45,485 nucleotides of DNA from Hyphococcus sp. (lineage in GTDB: Bacteria; Pseudomonadota; Alphaproteobacteria; Caulobacterales; Parvularculaceae). The notes beneath the pieces were generated by a model, which ran no database searches, was not told where the DNA came from, and saw only the letters and a list, made by a program, of their open reading frames with translations. The position numbers and the translations under genes were made by a program. Positions 16,734-24,714 of this stretch are shown piece by piece; within the stretch, counting starts at the first letter, position 1, and each line of letters starts with the position of its first letter. The DNA lies in NCBI GenBank assembly GCA_028285645.1, contig JANQOV010000027.1:1-45485 (forward strand), written 5' to 3'.

Positions 16734-17900
16734 CTAAAGCCATTTCATTTCATCTTCGCCAAGCAGCGGCGACGGTTGATCGATGTCGAGGCCGGCTCCG
16801 GAAAAGCGGATTGGCGTCCGCACCGTCGGAACGACCACGCCGTCCTTTTCGCGCGTAAGATAATGAACCATGTCCCGCGCTTTTATTTGCATGTCATTGA
16901 ATGCCTGCTCGACAGTATTGATCGGCCCCGCCGGCACCTTGACCTCTTCGAGCTTTTGAAGGAGTGCATCGCGCTCCCATTTTTTTGTCGCCTCTGCAAT
17001 TAGGGGGCTTAATGTTTTCCGGTTTGCAACGCGGGCGGGATTTGTTGCGTAGCGTTCATCCTCGGGTAAGTCATTTAGGCCGACCACCTCGCAGAACCGT
17101 CGAAATTGCCCATCATTGCCCGCCGTCAAGATGAACCAGTCATATTTGGTGGGAAACGCTTCGTAAGGTGCAATGTTCGGATGCGCGTTGCCGATCCGTG
17201 TGGGGCTCTCTCCCGACACAAGATAATTCATGCCCTGATTGCCGAGGACGCCGACCATCGTATCCAACAACGCCATATCTACATGTTGGCCGCGGCCTGT
17301 ATTTTTGCGCTGCGCCAGCGCTGCCTGAACGCCGATGACGGCATAAAGTCCGGTGAGAATATCGGCGAGCGCCATGCCCATCTTGATCGGCGGACCGTCA
17401 GGTTCGCCGGTAATGTCCATAATCCCGCTCATGCCCTGAATGATAAAGTCGTAACCGGGGCGGGGGGCATAGGGGCCGTCCTGCCCAAAGCCGGTTATCG
17501 AGCAATAGACAAGTCGCGGATTGACAGCAGCGAGGCTTTCATAATCGAGGCCGTATTTTTTTAGTCCGCCGAGTTTGAAATTTTCGATGACGACATCTGC
17601 GTCTTTCGCCAGGCGTTTTACAGCCGCCTGGCCTTCTTCTTGCGAAAAATCGATGACGACAGAGCGTTTACCACGATTGCAGCTATGGAAATAGGCCGCT
17701 TCTTTTACGCCGTCCTTGTTTTCAACGAAGGGCGGGCCCCATCGCCTCGTATCGTCGCCTTTTGGGCTTTCAACCTTAATGACATCGGCACCAAGGTCCG
17801 AAAAAATCTGTCCCGCCCAAGGGCCGGCAAGCACGCGCGCCAATTCGAGGACGCGTAGTCCTTTGAGCGGCGGGTCCTGTTCGGTCGTTTCATCTGTCAC
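16734..17900 (-). CDS. Class III CoA-transferase (CaiB/BaiF family)
   Basis: A 388-residue family III CoA-transferase that moves CoA between carboxylic acids through a covalent aspartyl intermediate. The N-terminal LKGLRVLELARVLAGPWAG and DLGADVIKVE motifs are typical. The catalytic aspartate is D180 in GMALADILTG, and RKNTGRGQHVDMALLD follows. The start is GTG 17900, which overlaps the stop of the upstream aminotransferase as GTGA, so the two are translationally coupled. The acceptor acid is unknown; coupling to gabT suggests an acid from amine or amino-acid breakdown, such as succinate or a glutarate-like compound. Confidence 0.87.
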   Translation of the reverse strand: MTDETTEQDPPLKGLRVLELARVLAGPWAGQIFSDLGADVIKVESPKGDDTRRWGPPFVENKDGVKEAAYFHSCNRGKRSVVIDFSQEEGQAAVKRLAKDADVVIENFKLGGLKKYGLDYESLAAVNPRLVYCSITGFGQDGPYAPRPGYDFIIQGMSGIMDITGEPDGPPIKMGMALADILTGLYAVIGVQAALAQRKNTGRGQHVDMALLDTMVGVLGNQGMNYLVSGESPTRIGNAHPNIAPYEAFPTKYDWFILTAGNDGQFRRFCEVVGLNDLPEDERYATNPARVANRKTLSPLIAEATKKWERDALLQKLEEVKVPAGPINTVEQAFNDMQIKARDMVHYLTREKDGVVVPTVRTPIRFSGAGLDIDQPSPLLGEDEMKWL

Positions 17901-19210
17901 GACGCTGCAGCGACGCTTTGCGAACTCGAAGACACTGCCGCCTCAATCGCTTCTTCCAAAATGCCAATCCCTTCTTGCAATATGGCGTCCGGCGTTGTTA
18001 GAGGCGGCAGTATTCTCACAACGTTGAAGCGCGTGCCGCAAACGAGAAGAATAAGACCGCGTTTTTCCGCTTCCGCCACAACAGCCGCCGCCAGCGCCGC
18101 ATCGGGGTCTTTTGTATCGCGGTCTTTCACAAGTTCAAAGGCGATCATGGCGCCGGGGCCGCGAATATCGCCGATGGCTTCCATGCCCTGCCGCGACGCG
18201 ACGTCTTTCAGGCGCGTGGTGATTGTCTCGCCGATATGGGCAGCGCGTTCGCACAAGTTTTCTTCGTCGATAATATCTAGAACAGCGCCCGCCGCAGCAA
18301 CGGCGATGGGATTGCCTGCATAGGTGCCGCCAAGACCGCCGGGATGTGCTGCATCCATCAACTCGGCGCGGCCGACGACAGCAGAAAGCGGAAACCCACC
18401 GGCGAGGCCCTTCGCCATGGTGACGATGTCAGCTTTGACGCCGGCATGTTCGATGCCGAACATTTTGCCGGTGCGCGCCATCCCGGCCTGCACTTCATCG
18501 ACGATCAGCAGAATATTGTGTTTGTCGGCGATGGCGCGCAGTTCCCGCAAAAAGTCATGGGGAGCGGGAACAAAACCGCCTTCCCCCTGAACAGGCTCGA
18601 TGACAAAGGCGGCGACGCGTTCAGGGTCTACATCGGCGGCCAAGAGATGCTGCAATCCAGCGAGTGCATCGGCGGAGGTAACGCCCGCATATTCGTATGG
18701 GAAGGGCGCGTGGTAGATGTCAGCAGGGAAGGGACCAAAACCCTTTTTGTACGGAACAACCTTTCCCGTGAGCCCCATCGCCATCATGGTTCTGCCGTGA
18801 AAGGCGCCGGCAAAGGAAATTACCGCTGACCGGCCAGTTGCGATCCGTGCGATCTTGATGGCGTTCTCCACGGCCTCGGCGCCGGTCGTTACAAGCATGG
18901 TTTTGGCCGGGCCTTCGACCGGCGCAATTTTGTTCAGCCGTTCCGCAAGGGCGACGTAGCTTTCATAGGGCGCCACGTGAAAACAGGTGTGGGTGAAATT
19001 GTTCGCCTGCTCCGCTACAGCAGCCATCACTTTTGGGTGGCGATGGCCGGTATTGTTGACGGCGATGCCGGCGGCGAAGTCGATATAGCGCTTGCCTTCG
19101 ACGTCCCAAAGTTCAGCGTTTTCGGCCCGCGCCGCATAAATCCCTTTGGTTCCAACGCCTTGCGTGACCGCCGCCTTATGGCGCGCCTGTAATTCCGCGT
19201 TTTGGCCCAT
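17897..19210 (-). CDS. gabT: 4-aminobutyrate aminotransferase (GabT/PuuE-like)
   Basis: A 437-residue class III PLP aminotransferase that converts a 4-aminobutyrate-type omega-amino acid plus 2-oxoglutarate to succinate semialdehyde and glutamate. The PLP aspartate lies in LLIVDEVQAG (D238) and the Schiff-base lysine in MAKGLAGGFP (K267). AAGIAVNNTGHRHPKV, LVTTGAEAVENAIKIAR and PGGLGGTYAGNPIA match enteric GabT closely. Chosen start is ATG 19210, with GGGAGG 5 bases upstream; ATG 19213 is adjacent, and the TTG at 19237 has no ribosome site. It is coupled to the CoA-transferase gene downstream and divergent from a PuuR-like regulator with paired operator-like palindromes between them. Confidence 0.88.
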   Translation of the reverse strand: MGQNAELQARHKAAVTQGVGTKGIYAARAENAELWDVEGKRYIDFAAGIAVNNTGHRHPKVMAAVAEQANNFTHTCFHVAPYESYVALAERLNKIAPVEGPAKTMLVTTGAEAVENAIKIARIATGRSAVISFAGAFHGRTMMAMGLTGKVVPYKKGFGPFPADIYHAPFPYEYAGVTSADALAGLQHLLAADVDPERVAAFVIEPVQGEGGFVPAPHDFLRELRAIADKHNILLIVDEVQAGMARTGKMFGIEHAGVKADIVTMAKGLAGGFPLSAVVGRAELMDAAHPGGLGGTYAGNPIAVAAAGAVLDIIDEENLCERAAHIGETITTRLKDVASRQGMEAIGDIRGPGAMIAFELVKDRDTKDPDAALAAAVVAEAEKRGLILLVCGTRFNVVRILPPLTTPDAILQEGIGILEEAIEAAVSSSSQSVAAAS

Positions 19211-19240
19211 CATCGCCTCCCGACTGATTTCGCCCAAGGT

Positions 19241-19256
19241 GCTTAAAATTATGAGC
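19241..19256. promoter_or_regulatory. Putative PuuR-like operator, copy 1
   Basis: GCTTAAAATTATGAGC lies 31 bases upstream of the gabT start. It matches copy 2 (19276-19291) at 13 of 16 positions and keeps the inverted GCT...AGC ends. AT-rich core with conserved ends is the style of PuuR-family sites. The divergent regulator at 19349 is the obvious candidate to bind it. Confidence 0.5.
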
Positions 19257-19275
19257 GTATGGTCGATATATCATC

Positions 19276-19291
19276 GCTCAAAATATTGAGC
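19276..19291. promoter_or_regulatory. Putative PuuR-like operator, copy 2
   Basis: GCTCAAAATATTGAGC is a near-perfect inverted repeat (one mismatched pair next to the centre), 35 bases from copy 1 and 57 bases before the regulator start. The pair sits in the gabT/regulator divergent promoter region, suggesting cooperative binding and autoregulation. Confidence 0.55.
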
Positions 19292-19348
19292 AAGCGCATT
19301 AAATTATGTTACAAAATGCCGCCAACGAATTTGAGGAAAGACAGAGGC

Positions 19349-19927
19349 ATGGCGGATTTTGATGTAGGTTCGCGCCTGAAAGAGGTGCGCACTATTGCCG
19401 GGTTGAGCCAGCGCGCGCTCGCTGATCGCGCCGGCGTTCCGCACGGGCAGATATCGCTTGTCGAAACCAACAAAAGCAGCCCGTCGGTCTCTTCGCTCCG
19501 AAAAATTCTGGAAGGGGTTCCGATTACGCTTAGCGAATTTTTTGAACCTGAGAACAATCCCAACGGCCGCGTGTTTTTCCATGAAAAGGAGCTCATTGAC
19601 CTCACCTCGCATTTGCAGGGCACCAATGGGACTGGCCGGTCGCCGATAGTTTTGCGGCAGGTTGGCGACGCACGTGCGCATAATCTTCAGATCATGCATG
19701 AACGTTATGAGCCGGGCGCTGACACCGGCGCAACGATGCTTGAGCATAATGCCCATGAAGGCGGGATTGTTGTTTCGGGAGAACTTGAAGTTACTGTCGG
19801 CGCACAGGTCAAAAACCTAAAAGCAGGGGACGCTTATCTGTTTGACAGCCGCGTGCCGCACCGTTTTCGAAATGTGAGCAATGACACTGCCATCGTGATT
19901 TCGGCGTGCACGCCGCCCTATCTATAA
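19349..19927 (+). CDS. PuuR-like XRE regulator with cupin sensor
   Basis: A 192-residue regulator with an N-terminal XRE helix-turn-helix (about 5-60: VGSRLKEVRTIAGLSQRALADRAG ... SSLRKILEG) and a C-terminal cupin domain (about 105-190: EGGIVVSGELEVTVG ... AGDAYLFDSRVPHRFRNVS). This is the architecture of PuuR, the putrescine-utilisation repressor of enterics, and the LSEFF linker is shared. Start ATG 19349 has AGAGG just before it; the frame is open to 19259 but lacks initiation signals there. It probably represses gabT and itself, sensing an amine or amino acid through the cupin. The LuxR-type gene follows 18 bases downstream in the same operon. Confidence 0.85.
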   Translation: MADFDVGSRLKEVRTIAGLSQRALADRAGVPHGQISLVETNKSSPSVSSLRKILEGVPITLSEFFEPENNPNGRVFFHEKELIDLTSHLQGTNGTGRSPIVLRQVGDARAHNLQIMHERYEPGADTGATMLEHNAHEGGIVVSGELEVTVGAQVKNLKAGDAYLFDSRVPHRFRNVSNDTAIVISACTPPYL

Positions 19928-19945
19928 GGTGGCGTGTGAATTGAT

Positions 19946-20836
19946 ATGAGCGCCTCGCCAAAAACAGGGTTTTCAAAAGACCTTCTCGCATCACGAGAAT
20001 GGTATGAACGCCTGTCGAATATCGTCAGCTCAAGTTCAACGACCGCTGCGACGCTCGCCCTTTGCGATGAGCTTGTCACGCAGCTCAGGATCGATAGCGT
20101 CCTTCTCATACGGTTTCCAAAGGACGCCGGACCGCAACTTCTCTATGGCGATTATGAACATCGCCGCCGGCTCAACAATATCGACGACTATTTCCTCGGA
20201 AACTACGCAATCGATCCTTTCTACCTCAATCTTGAGCGCTGCCGCGAAGCGGGCGTCTTGGCGCTGAGCGACGTGATCGAGGAAAATTTCGATTTCAGCG
20301 AATATTACCGAGCACACTACAAGTCCGCCGCTCTCGTCGATGAGCTTTGTTTTTGCTGCACCGACGGACAGAGCGGCTATGTGGTTTTGTCGTTAAGCCG
20401 CGCAATCGGAAAAGAACATTTTAATGGGCAGGAGATTGAAGCCGCGCAGCGTATCGCACCGCTCATGCGTGGACTGATGCGCGCGACCTGGTATACCTTG
20501 GCCGAGGCCGGCGCCTCAAATGCGCAACCGAAGAGCATTCAGGAAGATCTGCATCGGCATATCGAAAACGCCCGTGTGAATTTCGGCCGATCCATCCTCA
20601 CCCGCCGGGAGTTTGATGTCCTGCAGTTATTGCTCCGCGGCAATTCTGTCGATCTTATCGGTAAAAAACTCAACATCTCCGTGGGCACGATTAAAGTTCA
20701 TCGCAAACACATCTATGCGAAACTGAAGATACGCTCTCAGTCAGAGATCTTTTCGCTGTTTTTAGATGTCGTTATGGCGACAGAGTATGAACCGAATGCC
20801 GATCCGTTGGCGCAATATCGCGGCGAGAATGTTTAA
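19946..20836 (+). CDS. LuxR-type solo regulator
   Basis: A 296-residue regulator with an N-terminal sensor-like domain (about 15-185) and a C-terminal LuxR/GerE helix-turn-helix (218-275: LTRREFDVLQLLLRGNSVDLIGKKL ... GTIKVHRKHIYAKLKI). The YFLGNYAIDPFY segment recalls the Y...DP part of autoinducer-binding domains, but the tryptophans that contact acyl-homoserine lactones are not evident and no luxI is near. It is therefore probably a solo receptor for a metabolite. It is co-transcribed with the PuuR-like gene. The palindrome ATACCC-N6-GGGTAT recurring at 20885, 26341, 26426 and 33786 has lux-box size and symmetry and is the likely binding site, by inference. Confidence 0.8.
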   Translation: MSASPKTGFSKDLLASREWYERLSNIVSSSSTTAATLALCDELVTQLRIDSVLLIRFPKDAGPQLLYGDYEHRRRLNNIDDYFLGNYAIDPFYLNLERCREAGVLALSDVIEENFDFSEYYRAHYKSAALVDELCFCCTDGQSGYVVLSLSRAIGKEHFNGQEIEAAQRIAPLMRGLMRATWYTLAEAGASNAQPKSIQEDLHRHIENARVNFGRSILTRREFDVLQLLLRGNSVDLIGKKLNISVGTIKVHRKHIYAKLKIRSQSEIFSLFLDVVMATEYEPNADPLAQYRGENV

Positions 20837-20884
20837 GCGCCGGCAATCGGAAAATTGCGCCCGATCTGTATTGCGGGGTTTGCG

Positions 20885-20902
20885 ATACCCTCAAAGGGGT
20901 AT
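20885..20902. promoter_or_regulatory. ATACCC-N6-GGGTAT palindrome 1 (MFS/ALDH promoter)
   Basis: ATACCCTCAAAGGGGTAT is a perfect 6+6 inverted repeat 68 bases upstream of the MFS start and 48 bases after the LuxR gene stop. It is the best-preserved copy of a motif found again at 26341, 26426 and 33786. Size and symmetry fit a LuxR-type dimer site. Confidence 0.6.
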
Positions 20903-20970
20903 TGAGCGCCTTAGAGTATGAGCGGATCGTCGCCAATGCGCAGCATTTTACTTAATCTACAGGATCGCGA

Positions 20971-22215
20971 ATGAATCAGTCGGCGACGAGACTGAACGGC
21001 GGATTGTTGCCGGAAAATTGGGGCCTTCTATACGCCGCCTTCGCCTTCTCACAGGCGATCGGTCTTATCACTTATTGGACGCTGCCGATTTTGGCGGGCG
21101 CGCTGATCACAGGGCTTGAACTATCAGGAACACAAGTCGGTCTGATCGGCACCATTGAGTTCGCCGGCTTGTTGGTCTCGTCGATGCTGTTGGCGCCGTT
21201 TATCGATCGCGGGTTTCGCCGGACAATAGCGTTGATCAGTGTTGCTATCGTGATCAGCGTAAATCTGATCTGTGCTGCATTTCCACTAGAGTACCAGGCG
21301 CTGGCAGCGCTGCGTTTCGTTTGCGGTCTTGGCTCGGGGCTAGCGCTGGCGGTTGGCAATGCAACCATTGCCAATGCAAGGGATGCGGAAAAGTTCTCCG
21401 GTCATCTCACCATCGCGCTGGTTGCGTTCATGGTTGTGATCATGCCGGTCTTCACGCGGCTCAGCGAAGCCTATGGTCACCAGGGCGTGTTTTTTGGATT
21501 GGCGGTTGCTGTCGCTATCGGCGCCGTCTCAATTTTGTTCCTGCCGAACGGGCCCAATACCGAACTGGCGGCGGATGCTGCACAAACTGACAACCGCGCA
21601 GAAACAACTGACAAGCTACTGACGACAACGGCTTTGCTAGTGCTGGCAGTCGCCGTCTTGTTTGGCGTTCGTGATACGTTGCCTTGGTTAGTAGCGGAAC
21701 AACTCGGCGCCAACGCCGGCATGTCGCTGCCTGAGATGGGCAATCTCTTTTCGCTGATGTATGCAGTTAGCATTCTTGGTCCTGCGTCTTTGCTGTTTTT
21801 ATCTCGCATGTTTGGACCAAAAACCTTGCTTGCGGCGTCTATGACGGCGACCGGGCTGTTTGCCTGGATGTTCACGGTTTCAGACGGCAATGCGATGCAG
21901 TTCAGTCTCGGCATCATTATCTGGGCGACGATCTATTTCATCGCCTTTGCGCAGCTGAACGCCGTCGCTGCGATGGTTGATCGCAAAGGCCGGCTTGTTT
22001 CAGCGGTCGGGAGCAGCTTCATCGCCGGCGTCATGGCTGGTCCGGTGATTGGCGGTTACCTTTTGGATCGAGGAGGGTTCGGTTCTATCGGCGCCGCCGA
22101 ACTTGTTTTGACCGCATTGATGGCGGTCATCATTTTGGGATTGCGAATAGGCAAAAGCGCAACGGCAGGCCCTGCACAGGATAATTTAATGGAGCAACGA
22201 AATGAAGAAAGTTGA
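20971..22215 (+). CDS. MFS transporter
   Basis: A 414-residue inner-membrane protein with about 12 hydrophobic segments and the usual central hydrophilic loop (about 195-215, NTELAADAAQTDNRAETTD). The first-half loop between helices 2 and 3 has a weakened MFS signature (APFIDRGFRR). Closest style is the drug/H+ or organic-solute symporter class; direction and substrate cannot be told. AGGATCG stands 5-7 bases before the ATG. The gene overlaps the aldehyde dehydrogenase start by 14 bases, so transport and aldehyde oxidation are coupled. It is preceded by palindrome 1. Confidence 0.85.
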   Translation: MNQSATRLNGGLLPENWGLLYAAFAFSQAIGLITYWTLPILAGALITGLELSGTQVGLIGTIEFAGLLVSSMLLAPFIDRGFRRTIALISVAIVISVNLICAAFPLEYQALAALRFVCGLGSGLALAVGNATIANARDAEKFSGHLTIALVAFMVVIMPVFTRLSEAYGHQGVFFGLAVAVAIGAVSILFLPNGPNTELAADAAQTDNRAETTDKLLTTTALLVLAVAVLFGVRDTLPWLVAEQLGANAGMSLPEMGNLFSLMYAVSILGPASLLFLSRMFGPKTLLAASMTATGLFAWMFTVSDGNAMQFSLGIIIWATIYFIAFAQLNAVAAMVDRKGRLVSAVGSSFIAGVMAGPVIGGYLLDRGGFGSIGAAELVLTALMAVIILGLRIGKSATAGPAQDNLMEQRNEES

Positions 22216-23680
22216 TGGGAAACTGCTGAAAGGCATGCTGATCAACGGCGAATGGCTTTCTGGAAGCGCGGGGACATTTGAAACGAAGTCGCCGTTTTCC
22301 GGAGAAGTACTTTACACGGTCGAGCGTTGCTCGCCTTCTGATGCGGATGAAGCGGTCGCTGCAGCAAAGGCTGCATTCCCAGCATGGCGGGAAACGTCGG
22401 TGGTCGATCGCGCCAATATCATGCGCAATGTGCATCGGCTTTTTGTGGAGCACGCTGAAGAAATCGCACAGATGGTGACCGCCGAGGTCGGTAAACCGAT
22501 TGTCGCCGCCCGCGAAGAGACGTTCGAATATGCGGCGCCGTCCTGGAGAAAAGCGGCGGAAGAAATTTTGCGCTACCGGGGCATGTTACTGCCATCGACA
22601 CAAGATCGCACGAATAACAAACGCCTTGTTCTTGGCCATCGCCCGTTGGGCGTTGTCGGCGTTATCACCCCTTATAACTTCCCAACAGATATTTCTTCCA
22701 TTGCGGTGGCGCACGCGGCGGTGGCCGGGAACACAATTGTATGGAAGCCAACGGAATATGCGCCGGTTTCCTGCGCCATGGTGGCTGACTTGTTCGAGGA
22801 AGCGGGCGTGCCCCCCGGGGTCATCAACATGGTGCAGGGCTTGGGCGACGCGGGCGCAGCTATCGTTGAAAACAAAGACGTCAAAGGGATTTTCTTCACC
22901 GGCTCGACAACGACTGGCGAGAAGATCGCGCGTGTTGATCCGTTGCGGCCCATGTTGCTTGAGCTTGGCGGCGACGGACCGCTGATTGTGCTTGAAGACG
23001 CTGATGTCGACGAGGCTGTCGAAGCGGCGGTTACTGGATGCTACTATTATTCAGGCCAGGTGTGCACGTCAGCAGAGCGGCTGCTCGTTCACGAAGCTGT
23101 TTATGATGAGTTCATTGAAAAGTTTCGTCAGAAAACGAGCGATCTGAAATTTGGCGACCCCGCCGATCAGGATGTCGATATGGGCCCCCTTTGCAACGAG
23201 ATGACTCTCAACCGGGCGCGCGCCCATGTTGCGGATGCGCGCGAGAAGGGCGCATCCATTGAGCAGTTCGGCCCCGAAGAGGGGCTGTTCTACCCCGCCA
23301 CGATCGTCACCAATGTTACTGACGACATGCAAATCCTGCAGGAAGAATCCTTCACGCCATTGGCGGTCGTCATCAAAATCAAATCCGCTGAGGAAGCGAT
23401 CGAAATCGCCAATAAATCGGAGCTGGGATTGGTCGCATCCCTTTGGACGAACAACCTAAGCGACGCGTGGCGCGTTGCGGAAGCGCTTCCCCATGGCACC
23501 GTCAATGTAAACGAAACCAATAACTACTGGGATCAATTGGCGCCGTTTGGCGGCGCAGGCCGCAGCGGCGTCGGGCGTGAACTGTCGCAGTGGTTCCTCG
23601 ACTCGTTTACTGAGCAAAAGCTCATCAACTTTGATCTTGGCGGGCCGAAAAGCGATCGGCGCATTGAAGGCGGCTGGTAG
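22202..23680 (+). CDS. Aldehyde dehydrogenase (succinate-semialdehyde DH-like)
   Basis: A 492-residue NAD(P)-dependent aldehyde dehydrogenase. The catalytic cysteine is C288 in YYSGQVCTSAERLL, the general base is E254 in LLELGGDGP, and the oxyanion asparagine is in PYNFP (N159). The FFTGSTTTGEKI Rossmann motif is typical. It resembles the GabD/lactaldehyde/sulfolactaldehyde group. With GabT and an amine oxidase in the same region, the probable job is oxidation of succinate semialdehyde or an aminoaldehyde from the amine-oxidase step. GGAGCAACGAA precedes the ATG, which lies inside the end of the MFS gene. Confidence 0.88.
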   Translation: MKKVDGKLLKGMLINGEWLSGSAGTFETKSPFSGEVLYTVERCSPSDADEAVAAAKAAFPAWRETSVVDRANIMRNVHRLFVEHAEEIAQMVTAEVGKPIVAAREETFEYAAPSWRKAAEEILRYRGMLLPSTQDRTNNKRLVLGHRPLGVVGVITPYNFPTDISSIAVAHAAVAGNTIVWKPTEYAPVSCAMVADLFEEAGVPPGVINMVQGLGDAGAAIVENKDVKGIFFTGSTTTGEKIARVDPLRPMLLELGGDGPLIVLEDADVDEAVEAAVTGCYYYSGQVCTSAERLLVHEAVYDEFIEKFRQKTSDLKFGDPADQDVDMGPLCNEMTLNRARAHVADAREKGASIEQFGPEEGLFYPATIVTNVTDDMQILQEESFTPLAVVIKIKSAEEAIEIANKSELGLVASLWTNNLSDAWRVAEALPHGTVNVNETNNYWDQLAPFGGAGRSGVGRELSQWFLDSFTEQKLINFDLGGPKSDRRIEGGW

Positions 23681-23690
23681 GCGTCGCTGG

Positions 23691-24179
23691 TTAGTATGCG
23701 CAGGGCGCTTCAAATTCCGACAGGACCCGCCAGGTCGCGTCAGACTTGGCGACGACATATCGCCAGCCCGGCAATTTGCATGTCGTCACAGCATCGCCGT
23801 CCGCTGTTTCCATCGACCAGCGCGCTGTCAACAAGACAGTGTTGGCGTCGATCTCGACGCCTTCAACGGATTTCAATTTGCTTTGTTCCCAGCCGCTCTG
23901 GATCCACGGTGCAATGTACTCGCTGATTTCCGTTTCGAGACTCTGTTTTGAGTGATAACCAACATTGCCGCCAAACCCCAAATAGATATGATCTAGATAA
24001 TGGTCGTAAAAGTTCGGATCGCCCTCAACAAAACTGACGGCGTAAACGCTTTCATACCAATCAATAGCGCTTTCAGTGGCCGATTTCTCGTCCGAAGACG
24101 CGGTTGCCGAAGCAAAGGTCAGCGCCGATGCGACCGCGACTGCCGCGCCGAAGCGCCGTGCAATAAGTGTTTTTCGCAT
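23691..24179 (-). CDS. Exported NTF2/SnoaL-like protein
   Basis: A protein of about 162 residues with an N-terminal Sec signal (RKTLIARRFGAAVAVASALTFASATASS, cleaved near residue 28) and a small alpha+beta domain containing IDWYESVYAVSFVEGDPNFYDHYLDHIYLGF and a C-terminal WSMETADGDAV ... WRYVVAKSDATWRVLSEFE. This layout is typical of NTF2-like folds. ATG 24179 is used; a GTG at 24182 is directly adjacent. It is the last gene of the amine oxidase-cytochrome c operon on the minus strand (gap 11 bases), so it is likely a periplasmic accessory of that enzyme. No catalytic residues are recognised. Confidence 0.6.
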   Translation of the reverse strand: MRKTLIARRFGAAVAVASALTFASATASSDEKSATESAIDWYESVYAVSFVEGDPNFYDHYLDHIYLGFGGNVGYHSKQSLETEISEYIAPWIQSGWEQSKLKSVEGVEIDANTVLLTARWSMETADGDAVTTCKLPGWRYVVAKSDATWRVLSEFEAPCAY

Positions 24180-24190
24180 CACTTGTCTTT

Positions 24191-24700
24191 CTATTTCAGC
24201 GCTTTTAACAAGCAGATCAGCGACTTCCGCGCTTCAGCATCGCGCACGCCGCCATAAGCCATGCGATTACCCGGTAAAAATTGCGGGGGATTTTCAAGAA
24301 ATTTGTTGAGCGTGTCTTCGTCCCAAACCAGCCCCGACTCCCGCAGTACCGGGGAGTAAGCAAAGTTGTCCCCCGCCGCTGCGCTCGCTCCATAGATCCC
24401 GAACAGGTTCGGCCCCGTCAGATTCGGCTTGCCGGCATCAAAACTGTGACACACGCGGCACTGAGTTAAAGTCGTTTTCGCCAAGGCCTGATCGCAACTT
24501 GCGTCCATCTCATCAAACGCCTCGGTAAGTCCTCTTGCCGGCGCACCAACTTCTGCATCCGCAGTATTGTTTTCGGATGCGGGCGCCGGCGTTGGCGCAG
24601 GCGCGGCGGTCTCATTGTTTTGTTCCCCGCCACACGCCGCTGCGAGGAAAATTGCGCCAACAGAAATAACGCAGATCAGCTTAAGGTTCGACATTAGCAA
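24191..24700 (-). CDS. Lipoprotein cytochrome c, partner of amine oxidase
   Basis: A 169-residue class I cytochrome c anchored as a lipoprotein. The signal peptide ends in a lipobox (FLAAACGG, lipidated C23), followed by a Pro/Ala-rich linker. The haem motif is CRVCH (81-85), and the distal methionine is M147 in LPGNRMAYGG. The TTG at 24700 has GGGAG 5 bases upstream; ATG 24694 is the alternative start. It follows the exported flavin amine oxidase by 14 bases. This pairing resembles flavin amine dehydrogenases such as NicA2, which pass electrons to a dedicated cytochrome c, so this is the probable electron acceptor linking amine oxidation to the respiratory chain. Confidence 0.85.
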   Translation of the reverse strand: MLMSNLKLICVISVGAIFLAAACGGEQNNETAAPAPTPAPASENNTADAEVGAPARGLTEAFDEMDASCDQALAKTTLTQCRVCHSFDAGKPNLTGPNLFGIYGASAAAGDNFAYSPVLRESGLVWDEDTLNKFLENPPQFLPGNRMAYGGVRDAEARKSLICLLKALK

Positions 24701-24714
24701 GCGTACTCCCGCGG

